Assembly (NCBI RefSeq): GCF_019904135.1
Contig: NZ_JAIOGQ010000014.1
Coordinates: 1 to 64,000 of the forward strand
Direction of reading: 5' to 3'
Length of the DNA: 64,000 nucleotides
Origin: Paenibacillus caui
GTDB taxonomy: Bacteria; Bacillota; Bacilli; Paenibacillales; Paenibacillaceae
Positions 52,442 through 62,185 of the stretch are shown here, one piece after another (the first letter of the stretch is position 1; each line of letters begins with the position of its first letter). The notes below the pieces were generated by a model. The model was given only the letters and a program-made list of their open reading frames with translations, searched no databases and was not told the origin of the DNA. The translations under genes and the position numbers were made by a program.

Positions 52442-54883
52442 CTATTTTCTCAATTCCGCGCCAAAAGTTTGCTCAAGCGCAGCAACGGCACGCCCGTGCA
52501 CCTCCGAAATTTCTTCGTCGGTGAGTGTCCGTTCCATGTGCCGATATACAAGCGACAGCGCGACGCTCTTCTTGCCTTCGCCAAGCTTGCTGCCTGTGAA
52601 CACATCGAATACATGCACATCTTCCAAAAGCTCGCCGGCACTTTCCGCAATCGTCTTGATCAGGCTTGCAGCTGTTACATCCCTGTCGACGACAATGGCA
52701 ATATCCCGCTGTACGGCCGGGAATCTTGGAAGATCCCGATATTCGATCGGTTTGGCGTATGCAGCAAACAACGGCTCAAGCATCAGTTCGGCGACATACG
52801 TGTCTTCCAGCTCTTTGGCGCGCTGCAGGTCGGGATGGATTTGTCCCATCACACCGATTCGTTTTTTCTCTTTATTAACTTCCAGCATGATGGATGCCGA
52901 ACGTCCCGGATGGAAACCGGCCGGGCGATCCGCTTCATAAGAGACAAGCTCTTCAAGGCCGAGATAGCGAATCACGGTCTCCACGGCACCCTTCAAATCG
53001 TAAAAGTCCACCTTTTCAGGGTTCAGATTCCACTGTTTGTCCTGACGTAAGCCTGTCAATAAAATGCCGAGTACAGAAAGCTCTTTCGGCTGGACCGTCA
53101 GCATTTCTTCTTCGGATTGGAATACAGAGCCAAGTTCAAACAAAGCCAGATTATCCTGTTTGCGGTTCCGATTAAAAACAGCTACGTCCATCAGCTGCGG
53201 AATAAGGCTGGCGCGGAGCACGCTCCGGTCTTCACTCATTGGCATCGCAAGCTTTACCGAATGGCGGTTCTCCTTCAGCACAGGGAACATTTCTTCGGCT
53301 TCGCGGTTCGCAAAAGAATAACTGATGACCTCCTGCAGTCCGCCCTTCGTCAGCATGCTCCGAATTTCGCGGCGCAGCAGCTGCGGTCTGGTGTAGCCGC
53401 CTTGAGTGGTAGGCCCTTCAATCGCGGTGACCGGAATTTTGTCATATCCGTAAAGACGGGCTACTTCTTCAATCAAATCCACATCGCGCGTAATGTCGCC
53501 GCGGCGGGAAGGAACCCTTACAGCAAGGGTGTTATCCGGCATATCCCCGCACTCGAAATGCAGCCTTGCAAAAATCGTCTTCACCTCAAGCGAGGAAATG
53601 CTCGTCCCCAGAAAAGCGTTCAGCTTCGTCAAGGACAGCGGAATCACCAATGGCTCAGCAGCCGCTTCCCCGCTCTGTACGATTCCTTGATGAACCGTAG
53701 CGCCGGCAAGGGAGGCAATCAGAGCCGCTGCGCGATCCAGAGCCGGGATAACCGTTCCCGGGTCGACTTCTTTCTCAAACCGCTGGGAAGCTTCCGAGCG
53801 AAGTCCGAGCTGGCGGGACAGCTTGCGCACGGTACCGCCGTGGAATTTGGCCGATTCCAGCACGAGGTTAACCGTGCTTGCGGTGACCTCGGAATTGGCC
53901 CCGCCCATAACGCCTGCAAGGCCAATCGGCTTTTCCGCATCCGTTATCAGAAGAGCCCCTGCATCAAGCTTGCGCACTTGTCCGTCCAGCGTTTCGATCG
54001 TTTCTCCAGCCTTCGAAACCCGAACTTCGATGCGTCTTCCGGCAATCCGATCGGCGTCAAAGGCATGAAGCGGCTGTCCGTACTCCAGCATCACGTAGTT
54101 TGTCACATCGACTACGTTGCTGATGGGGCGTATTCCTGCCGCGATCAGCCGATTCTGCATCCACAGCGGAGATGGACCGATTTTGACATCGGAAATGACC
54201 CGTACCGCATAGTGGCTGCAGAGCTCCGGATTGCTTACCGTGACGGAAATAGCATCGGACGCAGGCGGAGCAGTCTCCACAAGCTTGGCATCCGGATGCG
54301 TGACATCCCGGCCAAGGATGGCGCCTACTTCATAAGCGGCTCCGAGCATGCTCAGGCAATCCGAACGGTTTGGCGTCAGATCGAAATCGAGCACTTCATC
54401 ATTCAGACCAAGCACGCTTTCAATTGGAGCACCGATTTGGGTTCCTTCCGGGAGAACCAGTATGCCTTCCTGCTGGTCTTTCGGCAGCAGCTTGTCGTTC
54501 AGGCCAAGCTCTTTGGCCGAGCAGATCATGCCTTGGGACGGAACGCCGCGCAGCTTGGCTTTTTTGATCTCCACTCCGCCAGGCAGCTTTGCGCCCACGA
54601 GCGCTACGGGCACCTTTTGTCCGGCTTCGATATTTTTGGCGCCGCAGACGATCTGGAGCTCCTCGTCCAAACCGGCATCCACAGTCACCACATTCAGCTT
54701 ATCCGCATCCGGATGCTTTTCTTTCGTTTTCACGTAACCTGCCACAACCTTAGATACGCCATTGTTTCGGCTCTCCACGCTGTCAATTTCAATCCCGGAT
54801 CGGGTAATCTGTTCAGCAAGCTCCTGGATGTTCACATCTTTCAAAGATATATAATCAGACAACCAGTCTGTTGATACTTTCAT
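52442..54883 (-). CDS. pheT: Phenylalanyl-tRNA synthetase beta subunit
   Basis: 813 residues. Domains in order: N-terminal B1 with KVSTDWLSDYI, EMAP/tRNA-binding (VVAGYVKTKEKHPDADKLNV, quoted in part), B3/B4 editing domain, B5 (about 405-475), catalytic-like core and C-terminal FDX-ACB anticodon domain ending VHGRAVAALEQTFGAELRK. Pairs with PheS in an alpha2beta2 enzyme. 26 bases downstream of pheS. Confidence 0.96.
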   Translation of the reverse strand: MKVSTDWLSDYISLKDVNIQELAEQITRSGIEIDSVESRNNGVSKVVAGYVKTKEKHPDADKLNVVTVDAGLDEELQIVCGAKNIEAGQKVPVALVGAKLPGGVEIKKAKLRGVPSQGMICSAKELGLNDKLLPKDQQEGILVLPEGTQIGAPIESVLGLNDEVLDFDLTPNRSDCLSMLGAAYEVGAILGRDVTHPDAKLVETAPPASDAISVTVSNPELCSHYAVRVISDVKIGPSPLWMQNRLIAAGIRPISNVVDVTNYVMLEYGQPLHAFDADRIAGRRIEVRVSKAGETIETLDGQVRKLDAGALLITDAEKPIGLAGVMGGANSEVTASTVNLVLESAKFHGGTVRKLSRQLGLRSEASQRFEKEVDPGTVIPALDRAAALIASLAGATVHQGIVQSGEAAAEPLVIPLSLTKLNAFLGTSISSLEVKTIFARLHFECGDMPDNTLAVRVPSRRGDITRDVDLIEEVARLYGYDKIPVTAIEGPTTQGGYTRPQLLRREIRSMLTKGGLQEVISYSFANREAEEMFPVLKENRHSVKLAMPMSEDRSVLRASLIPQLMDVAVFNRNRKQDNLALFELGSVFQSEEEMLTVQPKELSVLGILLTGLRQDKQWNLNPEKVDFYDLKGAVETVIRYLGLEELVSYEADRPAGFHPGRSASIMLEVNKEKKRIGVMGQIHPDLQRAKELEDTYVAELMLEPLFAAYAKPIEYRDLPRFPAVQRDIAIVVDRDVTAASLIKTIAESAGELLEDVHVFDVFTGSKLGEGKKSVALSLVYRHMERTLTDEEISEVHGRAVAALEQTFGAELRK

Positions 54884-54909
54884 TCTTCACATCTCCTTCT
54901 ATTGGCCTT

Positions 54910-55944
54910 TTATTGACGGGCGAATTGTTCAAGAAAACGAATATCGTTGTTATAGAAATGACGGATATCGTCCACACCGTATTTCTTCAGCGCAATGCGT
55001 TCCACGCCCATGCCGAAAGCAAATCCGCTGTAAACCTCCGGATCGTATCCGCCCATTTCAAGCACCCGCGGATGCACCATGCCGCTGCCCAGAATTTCAA
55101 CCCAGCCTGAGCCTTTGCATACCCGGCAGCCTGTTCCTCCGCATTTCATGCATGTCACATCGACTTCAATACTTGGCTCCGTGAACGGGAAGAAGCTCGG
55201 GCGAAGCCGGATTTGGGTATCTTCCCCAAACATTTTGCGGCTGAACTGGAGCAATGTTCCCTTCAGGTCGCTCATTCGGATTCCTTTGCCAATGACAAGC
55301 CCTTCAATCTGATGGAACTGGAAGGAGTGCGTCGCATCATCGTCGTCGCGGCGGTAAACTTTACCCGGACAAATAATTTTAACCGGCGTCTCTCCCTGTT
55401 TGGCCTTCATCGTCCGTGCCTGAACGGGTGAGGTCTGTGTGCGCATGAGCAGTTCTTCCGTCAAATAAAAGGAGTCCTGCATATCCCGCGCCGGGTGGTT
55501 CTTCGGCAGGTTGAGCGCCTCGAAGTTAAAATAGTCGGTTTCCACCTCCGGACCTTCCGCAATGCTATAACCCATGCCGATAAAAATATCTTCAATCTCC
55601 TGGATGACGCGATTGAGCGGGTGTACGCCACCCTGCTTGAGCGGACGGCCGGGCAGCGTAACATCCAGCTTCTCGGCCGCAAGTCGGCGCTCCGTTTCCT
55701 GCTGTTCGAATTGCTGCTGTTTGCTTTCGATCAGCGTTTCAATCGCACTGCGAACTTCATTCGCTACCTGGCCGATCACCGGGCGCTCTTCCGCGCTAAG
55801 CGAGCCCATTCCCCGCAATATTTCAGTCAGGGCTCCTTTCTTGCCCAAATATTTGACTCTCAGCTCATTCAGACGGCCGGCGTCGATTACTTCATTCAAC
55901 TCGGCCAGAGCCTCTTGCTTCAGCTGTTCCAAACGGTTTTTCAT
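54910..55944 (-). CDS. pheS: Phenylalanyl-tRNA synthetase alpha subunit
   Basis: 344 residues from ATG 55944 ([13 protein letters not shown]); the longer frame reaches into the T-box terminator and is rejected. An N-terminal coiled-coil arm (1-90) is followed by the class II core: motif 2 region with [17 protein letters not shown], the phenylalanine pocket, a zinc-ribbon-like [17 protein letters not shown] common in Firmicutes, and motif 3 [13 protein letters not shown]. First gene of pheST. Confidence 0.96.
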   Translation of the reverse strand: MKNRLEQLKQEALAELNEVIDAGRLNELRVKYLGKKGALTEILRGMGSLSAEERPVIGQVANEVRSAIETLIESKQQQFEQQETERRLAAEKLDVTLPGRPLKQGGVHPLNRVIQEIEDIFIGMGYSIAEGPEVETDYFNFEALNLPKNHPARDMQDSFYLTEELLMRTQTSPVQARTMKAKQGETPVKIICPGKVYRRDDDDATHSFQFHQIEGLVIGKGIRMSDLKGTLLQFSRKMFGEDTQIRLRPSFFPFTEPSIEVDVTCMKCGGTGCRVCKGSGWVEILGSGMVHPRVLEMGGYDPEVYSGFAFGMGVERIALKKYGVDDIRHFYNNDIRFLEQFARQ

Positions 55945-55989
55945 GACTAACCTCCTGATATGGTTGTAAACGGCATTCAAAACAAAAAA

Positions 55990-56335
55990 AGCCTTTTCTC
56001 CCGAAAAGGGACGAAAAGACCGTGGTACCACCCTTGTTAGAGACTCCTTACTGAATGTCCTTCCTGCCAATCCAGGCAATTTTCGGACATAGTATCAATC
56101 ATCTCTCACTTTTCGAAATAACGGCTCGCGACCGGTATCCTCTACTGATATGAAAACATTTCGTTCTCTCATATGTTCAAGGAACTGCTCCGGAGTGAAT
56201 TTCAGGACAGCCTGGTTCTGTAGAAACGCTCTCAATCTCCGGCGTTTCCTCCCTGTAAAGAGGCGCTGCTTACTTGTCTCCATCATTGCATTTGTTGTTC
56301 TTGCTGCCGTTATGAACGGCAAAATGACTATAGAT
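55990..56335 (-). promoter_or_regulatory. T-box riboswitch leader of pheST
   Basis: T-box core AAGGGTGGTACCACGG is the complement of 56035-56020. Stem I closes with CCGGAG/CTCCGG (3' arm at 56195-56190), directly preceded by the specifier UUC (complement of 56197-56199), a phenylalanine codon. Terminator GTCTTTTCGTCCC/GGGAGAAAAGGC plus TTTTTTT at 56020-55984. Uncharged tRNA-Phe should permit readthrough. Confidence 0.95.
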
Positions 56336-56336
56336 T

Positions 56337-56365
56337 ATTATATGCAATGAATTACGGGAAGGCAA
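56337..56365 (-). promoter_or_regulatory. SigA promoter of pheST
   Basis: On the minus strand -35 TTGCCT (56365-56360), 17-base spacer, -10 TATAAT (56342-56337). Confidence 0.78.
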
Positions 56366-56509
56366 GCCCACCCGTAAAGAAAGTCCAAAATGACTGTACC
56401 TGGATGGAATAATCTTTCTCATCAGGCAACCATATTTGGTGTTTCAATCTCTATATGATAAGGTTGAAGCAAATCATTTCATCTTGAGTCAACGTTTCAA
56501 GGAGGATCT

Positions 56510-56737
56510 ATGAGCGGAACATTACGAAGCAGCATACTTCCGGGCATGACAGTCGATATCGTGCTGAAGCAAGATCAGCGAACCGGCAAGCTGACAAGAG
56601 GAATCGTCAAAGATATTTTGACGAAATCGCCGTCTCACCCGCATGGTATCAAAGTACGGCTGCAGGATGGCCAGGTCGGCAGAGTAAAGGTTATTCATCC
56701 CGGTTCAATCGAAGCTCGTCCGGACAGCAGCCTATAA
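56510..56737 (+). CDS. ywbE: YwbE family protein
   Basis: 75 residues; AAGGAGGATCT precedes the ATG. The protein matches the small YwbE family (SILPGMTVDIVLKQDQRTGK, LTRGIVKDILTKS, HPHGIKVRLQDGQVGRVK), a beta-barrel, KOW-like fold of unknown function that is widespread in bacteria. Monocistronic, divergent from pheST, ending in a hairpin shared with the nup operon. Confidence 0.88.
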   Translation: MSGTLRSSILPGMTVDIVLKQDQRTGKLTRGIVKDILTKSPSHPHGIKVRLQDGQVGRVKVIHPGSIEARPDSSL

Positions 56738-56741
56738 CAGC

Positions 56742-56789
56742 AGCAAAGAGAAAGCCGGCCCGCTATAGCAGGCCAGCTTTCTCTTTGCT
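56742..56789. terminator. Hairpin between ywbE and nupQ
   Basis: AGCAAAGAGAAAGC (56742-56755) and GCTTTCTCTTTGCT (56776-56789) form a perfect 14-bp stem with an inner GGCC/GGCC pairing. It probably serves both convergent genes, although the T-runs are short. Confidence 0.7.
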
Positions 56790-56888
56790 GATATCGCATA
56801 ATTTGCTTGATCGCTTCCGGTTGCAGAAAGCTGAAATCTGTCAAACAAACCATAAACTGATTACCATTCAATACTCCTTGGGCAAAAA

Positions 56889-57851
56889 CTACCGTTTACC
56901 CGGATCATACGGCTGTCCCAGCGCTGCAGGAGCGGCCGACCGGCCTACAGCGGCAACGAGCACGATGATGGTCAGGAGATAAGGCAGAATATAGATAAAT
57001 TCCTGCGGAATATCGTGCGCCCAGGGAAACAAAGTTACATAGGTGCGCAGCGCTTGGGAAAGGCCGAAAAATGCAGCAGCGCCGAATGCTCCAAGCGGGT
57101 TCCATTTACCGAAAATCATGGCGGCTATTGCAATATAACCTTGACCGGAAATCGTATTGTGCGCAAATGTGCTGGTGGTGGTCAGGGTAACCGTAGCTCC
57201 GCCAAGCGCAGCCAAAGCGCCGCTGATCATGACCCCGATGTAACGCATCCGGTTTACATTGATTCCGGCCGTATCGGCAGCGCTCGGATGCTCGCCTACT
57301 GCTCTCAGACGCAATCCGAACGGAGTTCGATAAATGACGTAAAAAGTGACAAACACGAGGATGATCACAATGTAAGTTGTCGGATAATTGTGAAACAGCC
57401 CTTCCCCGATAATCGGGATCTGGGATAGTCCCGGTATGGAGACTTTATTAAACACCTCTTTAAGCAGCGGACTCTCTCCCGCCCCGTCAAATAGCAGCTT
57501 GACGAGATACAAGGTGCTGCCGGCAGCCAGAAAGTTGATAACAATACCGCTGATGGTCTGATCCGCTTTAAACGTAATGGACGCGACGGCATGAATTAAT
57601 GAAGTAATGATCCCCATGACTAAAGCCGCAATCAATCCAATCCAGGGAGACGCCGCGCCCATGCCCGCATCTTCTGCATAATAGGTTCCAACAGCCGCGG
57701 CGAAAGCGCCGAACATCATAAACCCCTCTATCCCGAGGTTGGTGACTCCGGAACGTTCGGAGAAGATCCCGCCCAACGCGCCAAAAATGAGGGCAGTTGA
57801 AAACACAAGCGTCGTATTAATCAACTGACCCAGTGTCGTTACCCAATCCAT
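56889..57851 (-). CDS. nupQ: Nucleoside ABC transporter permease, NupQ/YufQ type
   Basis: 320 residues, about eight hydrophobic helices, BPD_transp_2 family (branched-chain/ribose-type permease): SERSGVTNLGIEGFMMFGAF near the start and AVGEHPSAADTAGINVNRMRY as the ATPase-contact loop. Start directly adjoins the stop of nupP. With NupP it forms the channel of a guanosine/nucleoside importer known as NupNOPQ in Bacillus. Confidence 0.9.
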   Translation of the reverse strand: MDWVTTLGQLINTTLVFSTALIFGALGGIFSERSGVTNLGIEGFMMFGAFAAAVGTYYAEDAGMGAASPWIGLIAALVMGIITSLIHAVASITFKADQTISGIVINFLAAGSTLYLVKLLFDGAGESPLLKEVFNKVSIPGLSQIPIIGEGLFHNYPTTYIVIILVFVTFYVIYRTPFGLRLRAVGEHPSAADTAGINVNRMRYIGVMISGALAALGGATVTLTTTSTFAHNTISGQGYIAIAAMIFGKWNPLGAFGAAAFFGLSQALRTYVTLFPWAHDIPQEFIYILPYLLTIIVLVAAVGRSAAPAALGQPYDPGKR

Positions 57852-58928
57852 TTACAACACCTTCTCTTTCTTGCGTTTAGAATAAAAGGGCTTAATGAAC
57901 CAACGCACAATACCTTGCGCCGCAATAAAGAATATGATAGAGCCGATTACGATCCGGATCAGCTCCGGAGGCACTCCGGCGCCAAAGCTCATACCTGCCG
58001 AACCATAGGTTAATGTGCCGAACAGAATCGCTCCAAGCAGGATACCAAACGGATTGTTCATGCCGATCAGGCCAACGGCAATTCCATCAAAGCCGGTTCC
58101 CGGAGAACCCGACATAACGGTCTGGTTATGGAAGACGCCCAATATTTGGACCGCTCCGGCAAGCCCGGCAAATACTCCGCTTATAAACATCGCCTTCACA
58201 ATATTGCGCCCGACATTCATCCCTGCATACTGCGCAGCGTTGGGGTTGCTTCCGACCGCGCGCAGCTCATAGCCTTGTTTGGTTTTCCACATGAAATAGT
58301 AGAAGAAGACGGCCACTAGAACAGCAAGCAGCATCCCCCAGTGAATCCGTGCGCTGTTCATTAAATCCGACAGCGACTGAATGGTGATGGAAGCCGTAGG
58401 CAGAATGTCCTCTGAACGCTGTTTCCCCTGCATAAGCAGAAAATGTCTGACAATATAATTTGCCAAATATAACGCGATCCAGTTTAACATGATACTTGTT
58501 ATGACTTCATTTACTCCGCGTTTTGCCTTCAAATAGCCGACGATTGCCGCCCACAGGCCGCCGCACAATCCGCCGGCAATAATGGCAAGCGGCGCGTGGA
58601 TGATTGCCGGAAGTCCCGTAACTTTAATGCCGACTACAGTAGCCGCAGTCATTCCGACTATGAATTGTCCTTCGCCGCCGATGTTAAACAATCCCGTTCG
58701 GGCCGCAAATGCAAAAGCCAAACCGGTTAACACCAATGGGGTAATTTCGCGAAGTGTTTCACCAAAATCGTAAGTATTGCCAAATACCTGGGTAAACAGC
58801 GACTGGTAAGCAAGCAGCGGATTATACCCGCCAACAAGCATTACGATCGCTCCGACGATCAGACCAAGGATAATGGCTATGATCGAGACAGTAGCGCTGC
58901 CCGAGAATATTTTAAAAATTTTATTCAT
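57852..58928 (-). CDS. nupP: Nucleoside ABC transporter permease, NupP/YufP type
   Basis: 358 residues with about nine membrane helices. Characteristic motifs are GLFNIGGEGQFIVG, the coupling loop LRAVGSNPNAAQYAGMNVGR, and NNPFGILLGAILFG. Its start overlaps the nupO stop by eight bases. Partner of NupQ. Confidence 0.9.
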   Translation of the reverse strand: MNKIFKIFSGSATVSIIAIILGLIVGAIVMLVGGYNPLLAYQSLFTQVFGNTYDFGETLREITPLVLTGLAFAFAARTGLFNIGGEGQFIVGMTAATVVGIKVTGLPAIIHAPLAIIAGGLCGGLWAAIVGYLKAKRGVNEVITSIMLNWIALYLANYIVRHFLLMQGKQRSEDILPTASITIQSLSDLMNSARIHWGMLLAVLVAVFFYYFMWKTKQGYELRAVGSNPNAAQYAGMNVGRNIVKAMFISGVFAGLAGAVQILGVFHNQTVMSGSPGTGFDGIAVGLIGMNNPFGILLGAILFGTLTYGSAGMSFGAGVPPELIRIVIGSIIFFIAAQGIVRWFIKPFYSKRKKEKVL

Positions 58929-60459
58929 GCTTTACACCTCCAGGAGCAGTGCTGCCCGCCATCATGAGTCCCAGTTCCTGGTCGTTGGTTTGTTCAGGAA
59001 GAACCTCTCCGACGATTTGTCCTTCATAAAGGACCGCGATCCGGTCAGAGACGTTAATAATTTCATCCAGTTCAAACGAAATAAGCAGCACGGCCTTTCC
59101 TTGATCGCGCTGGGCGATGAGCTGGGACTGCACAAATTCGATAGCCCCGACATCCAGGCCGCGCGTCGGCTGAGCCGCGATCAAAATATCCGGATTTTTG
59201 TCTATTTCCCGGGCTATAATTGCTTTCTGCTGGTTCCCCCCTGACAAGGAACGAGCTTTCGTTTCAACGCTCGGCGTTCGAACATCAAAATTTTCAATTA
59301 GTTTTTCGGCCTGCTTTTTAATGGCGTCATAATTTAAAAAGCCGTTTTTGTTGTACGGGGCTTTATAATAGGTTTCAAGTACCATATTCTCGCTCATGGA
59401 GAAATCCAGCACGAGTCCGTGCTTATGCCGGTCCTCGGGAATATGGGACAGCCCGCCCTCAATGATTTGGCGAGGCGACAAATTGGCTACTTCTTTGCCG
59501 TTCAGTCGAATAGAACCACGGTCAACTTTTCGTAAGCCGGTCAACGCTTCGATCAGCTCGCTTTGGCCGTTGCCATCGACTCCCGCGAGCCCCAGTATTT
59601 CGCCTGCCTTAACGTCCAGATTTAATCCATTGAGGACCAAAGCCCCTTCCTTGTTCTTAACGAACAGATCTCTGATCTCTAGAACAGGCTTGCCAGGCGT
59701 TGCCGGACGCTTGTCCACCGTGAACGAGACATTTCGTCCGACCATTTTCTCGGCCAGAATGCTTGGCGACGCTTCGGACGTTTTGACCGTATCAATGACC
59801 TTGCCCCGCCGGATTATAGTCACCGTATCCGATATATGCATAATCTCTTTAAGCTTATGGGTAATCAGGATAATCGATTTGCCCTCAGCGACCAAACGGC
59901 GCATAATTTCCATCAATTCCGTAATTTCCTGGGGAGTAAGTACAGCCGTAGGTTCATCAAAAATAAGTATATCTGCGCCGCGGTAAAGTGTCTTCAAAAT
60001 TTCAACACGCTGCTGCATGCCTACCGAAATATCATGGATTTTGGCATATGGATCCACACGGAGACCGTACTGTTCGGACAGCTCGCTAATGCGCGCGGCT
60101 GCCGTTTTATGATCCAGGTTGAGTCCCTTTTTCGGTTCCATTCCCAAAATAATGTTCTCTGTAACTGTAAAAGGATCCACAAGCTTGAAATGCTGGTGAA
60201 CCATTCCGATGCCCAGATCAATAGCTTTGTTCGGGTTATCTATAGTAACGGGGGTTCCATTGATTTCAATGCTTCCTTCGTCCGGTTGATACAATCCGAA
60301 TACGATATTCATGAGCGTGGATTTACCTGCTCCATTCTCGCCAAGCAGTGCATGAATTTCGCCTTTATACAGTTTTAAGCTGATCGAGTCATTAGCTACG
60401 ACACCGGGAAAACGCTTCGTAATTCCTTTTAACTCGACGACGGGAGTCGCTTCGTTCAT
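58921..60459 (-). CDS. nupO: Nucleoside ABC transporter ATPase, NupO/YufO type (two nucleotide-binding domains)
   Basis: 512 residues from ATG 60459 with AAGGGTGAT upstream. Two ABC domains: the first has Walker A GENGAGKST and signature SVGMQQRVEIL; the second has a degenerate Walker A (GVDGNGQSE) and signature LSGGNQQK. This asymmetric pair is normal for ribose/nucleoside importers. Energises NupPQ. Confidence 0.93.
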   Translation of the reverse strand: MNEATPVVELKGITKRFPGVVANDSISLKLYKGEIHALLGENGAGKSTLMNIVFGLYQPDEGSIEINGTPVTIDNPNKAIDLGIGMVHQHFKLVDPFTVTENIILGMEPKKGLNLDHKTAAARISELSEQYGLRVDPYAKIHDISVGMQQRVEILKTLYRGADILIFDEPTAVLTPQEITELMEIMRRLVAEGKSIILITHKLKEIMHISDTVTIIRRGKVIDTVKTSEASPSILAEKMVGRNVSFTVDKRPATPGKPVLEIRDLFVKNKEGALVLNGLNLDVKAGEILGLAGVDGNGQSELIEALTGLRKVDRGSIRLNGKEVANLSPRQIIEGGLSHIPEDRHKHGLVLDFSMSENMVLETYYKAPYNKNGFLNYDAIKKQAEKLIENFDVRTPSVETKARSLSGGNQQKAIIAREIDKNPDILIAAQPTRGLDVGAIEFVQSQLIAQRDQGKAVLLISFELDEIINVSDRIAVLYEGQIVGEVLPEQTNDQELGLMMAGSTAPGGVKHE

Positions 60460-60525
60460 GTGATCACCCTTCATTTGAATTAGGCCCGGGTGGGCTCATA
60501 CAACAATATACACGATAACGTGAGA

Positions 60526-60553
60526 ACAAGGCCAGTTAAAAAACCAGCCTTGT
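60526..60553 (-). repeat. Intercistronic hairpin between nupN and nupO
   Basis: ACAAGGC (60526-60532) and GCCTTGT (60547-60553) form a stem with a loop of about 14, no T-run. It may partly terminate or stabilise so that the binding protein is made in excess. Confidence 0.5.
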
Positions 60554-60612
60554 CACAGATTCTACTCTTATTCAATTCTACCTTGGCTTATTAAAGATCC
60601 AGTTAACTCTTA

Positions 60613-61647
60613 TTACTTCGTAGGTGTAGTTGGAACCGTGACTTCACCGCTGATGATTTTTTGTTTGTATTCATCAACTTTTGCCAGTACATCGGCTGGA
60701 ACGTTCTTGCTGGAAGTCTCGGCGATGCCTACGCCGTTCTCTTTCAGACCAAGCACTTCGCTGCCGCCTTTGAAAGAACCGTCAATCACTTCCTGGCTGA
60801 CGCGTTTAACCGCTTCGTCAACACGCTTGATCATCGAAGTCAGAGTAACCTCGTCGCCGAACTCAAGGGATTGGTCTTTGTCTACCCCGATAACCCATAC
60901 TTTTTGACCGGATCTAACGCGGGCCGTTGCTTCGTTAAATACGCCGGTGCCTGTTGCGCCAGCTGCTTGGAAGACAATATCTGCTCCATCGTTGTAGAAA
61001 GTGGAGGCTGCTGTCTTGCCAAGATCAGGCTTGTCAAACGCGCCTGTATAGTTAACCAGAAGTTCGGCATTCGGGTTAACAGCGGCGATGCCTGCTTTAA
61101 AGCCTGCTTCAAAACGTTCGATAACCGGAATTTGGGCGCCGCCTACAAATCCGATTTTGTTTGATTTCGTCATCATACCGGCTACCACACCAACGAGGAA
61201 GGATCCTTCATTCTCGGAGAAGGTAACGGATTTTACGTTCGGCTGATCAACAGTTGCGTCGATGATTGCCAGTTTAGCGTTCGGATTTTGCCCGGCAATT
61301 TTGCCAATTGCGTCGCCCAGGTCCATACCGATCCCCCAAGTCAAATCATATCCGCCTTTGACAAATTTGTTCAGGTTTGTTTCATAATCGTCCGGTTTCG
61401 TACTTTGCAAGTATTCTGCTTTGGCACCACTCAACGCTTGAAGGCCTTCCCATGCAGACTGGTTAAACGATTTGTCGTTTACGCCGCCCACGTCGGTAAC
61501 CATTCCGACTTTAACTTTAGCTGCATCACTTGAAGCGGTGTCAGCTGATGCGCTTGAGCCTGTATTGTCCTTTTTGCTGCCACAGCCGGCCAGCACGACC
61601 GTAAGCGCGAGCAGCATTACGATCGTCAACTTGAAACTTTTCTTCAT
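60613..61647 (-). CDS. nupN: BMP-family nucleoside-binding lipoprotein, NupN/YufN type
   Basis: 344 residues. Lipobox VLAGC, cysteine 22. The BMP domain has VGMVTDVGGVNDKSFNQSAWEGL (quoted in part) and FVGGAQIPVIERFEAGFKAG. Family members bind purine nucleosides. First gene of nupNOPQ. Ends in TTPTK; GGGGGATAACACTC lies before the ATG. Confidence 0.92.
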   Translation of the reverse strand: MKKSFKLTIVMLLALTVVLAGCGSKKDNTGSSASADTASSDAAKVKVGMVTDVGGVNDKSFNQSAWEGLQALSGAKAEYLQSTKPDDYETNLNKFVKGGYDLTWGIGMDLGDAIGKIAGQNPNAKLAIIDATVDQPNVKSVTFSENEGSFLVGVVAGMMTKSNKIGFVGGAQIPVIERFEAGFKAGIAAVNPNAELLVNYTGAFDKPDLGKTAASTFYNDGADIVFQAAGATGTGVFNEATARVRSGQKVWVIGVDKDQSLEFGDEVTLTSMIKRVDEAVKRVSQEVIDGSFKGGSEVLGLKENGVGIAETSSKNVPADVLAKVDEYKQKIISGEVTVPTTPTK

Positions 61648-61913
61648 TGAGTGTTATCCCCCTTAAAAATTGAAAATGACAATGAATTCCCGTACCTTTC
61701 GGCACTATCTTTTGACAAACTAGATTATACATTCAAAAAAGCTCAAAATCCACACAATAATGACCAAAGTTCAATTAATATTCGCTCTTTTTTTATTGAA
61801 AACGGTTTATTTCGATATACTTTACATAGTACGTTCGGTATATGTAACAATCGCCATGATTTTATCCCGAATCTATTCCAGCTATATTATTTGTCAAAAA
61901 GGCAAAAAGCATG
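61648..61913 (-). promoter_or_regulatory. nupN upstream region with promoter and 23-bp spaced repeats
   Basis: On the minus strand, -10 TATAAT lies at 61729-61724 with a weak -35 (TGGATT, 17-base spacer). Further upstream the sequences TTCGATATAC (61811-61820) and TTCGGTATAT (61834-61843) form an imperfect direct repeat 23 bp apart. One copy includes GTTCGG, the core of a PurR box, but no properly inverted second box is seen. The rest of this AT-rich stretch holds nothing recognisable. Confidence 0.4.
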
Positions 61914-61944
61914 CAAAAAAACCTTCCGTGCTCAAACGGAAGGT
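61914..61944 (-). terminator. Terminator of tRNA-Gly
   Basis: ACCTTCCG/CGGAAGGT with an 8-base loop, followed on the minus strand by TTTTTTT. Confidence 0.88.
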
Positions 61945-61965
61945 TGTTAATTTTCGTTATGGAGA

Positions 61966-62039
61966 TGGAGCGGGTGATGGGAATCGAACCCACGCTACCA
62001 GCTTGGAAGGCTGGAGTTCTACCATTGAACTACACCCGC
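61966..62039 (-). tRNA. tRNA-Gly (anticodon UCC)
   Basis: Cloverleaf on the minus strand: acceptor GCGGGTG/CACCCGC, discriminator U and encoded CCA, D-arm with TAGTTCAATGGTAGA, anticodon arm CCAGC-CTTCCAA-GCTGG giving anticodon UCC, T-arm GGGTTCGATTCCC. Reads GGA and GGG codons. Single gene with its own terminator. Confidence 0.96.
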
Positions 62040-62185
62040 AGTTGTTTACAAAAAATCCGGCTTCAATGTGCTGATCGTTTCCAGACATGCTGCTTATTTA
62101 TCAGCAAGAAAGATCATATCATGAATTAACATGAAATGCAAGCCAGCAAGCACTGCGAAATTTAGCTACTCGCTTATGACCGGGA

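Noticed and set aside
53117..54874. 585-codon open frame opposite pheT
   Set aside because: It lies entirely antisense to a clear synthetase gene, has no ribosome site and no recognisable protein features; it reflects the codon use of pheT.
56095..56322. 75-codon frame inside the pheS T-box leader
   Set aside because: It overlaps Stem I and the specifier region, whose sequence is explained by RNA structure; no ribosome site of its own stands out.
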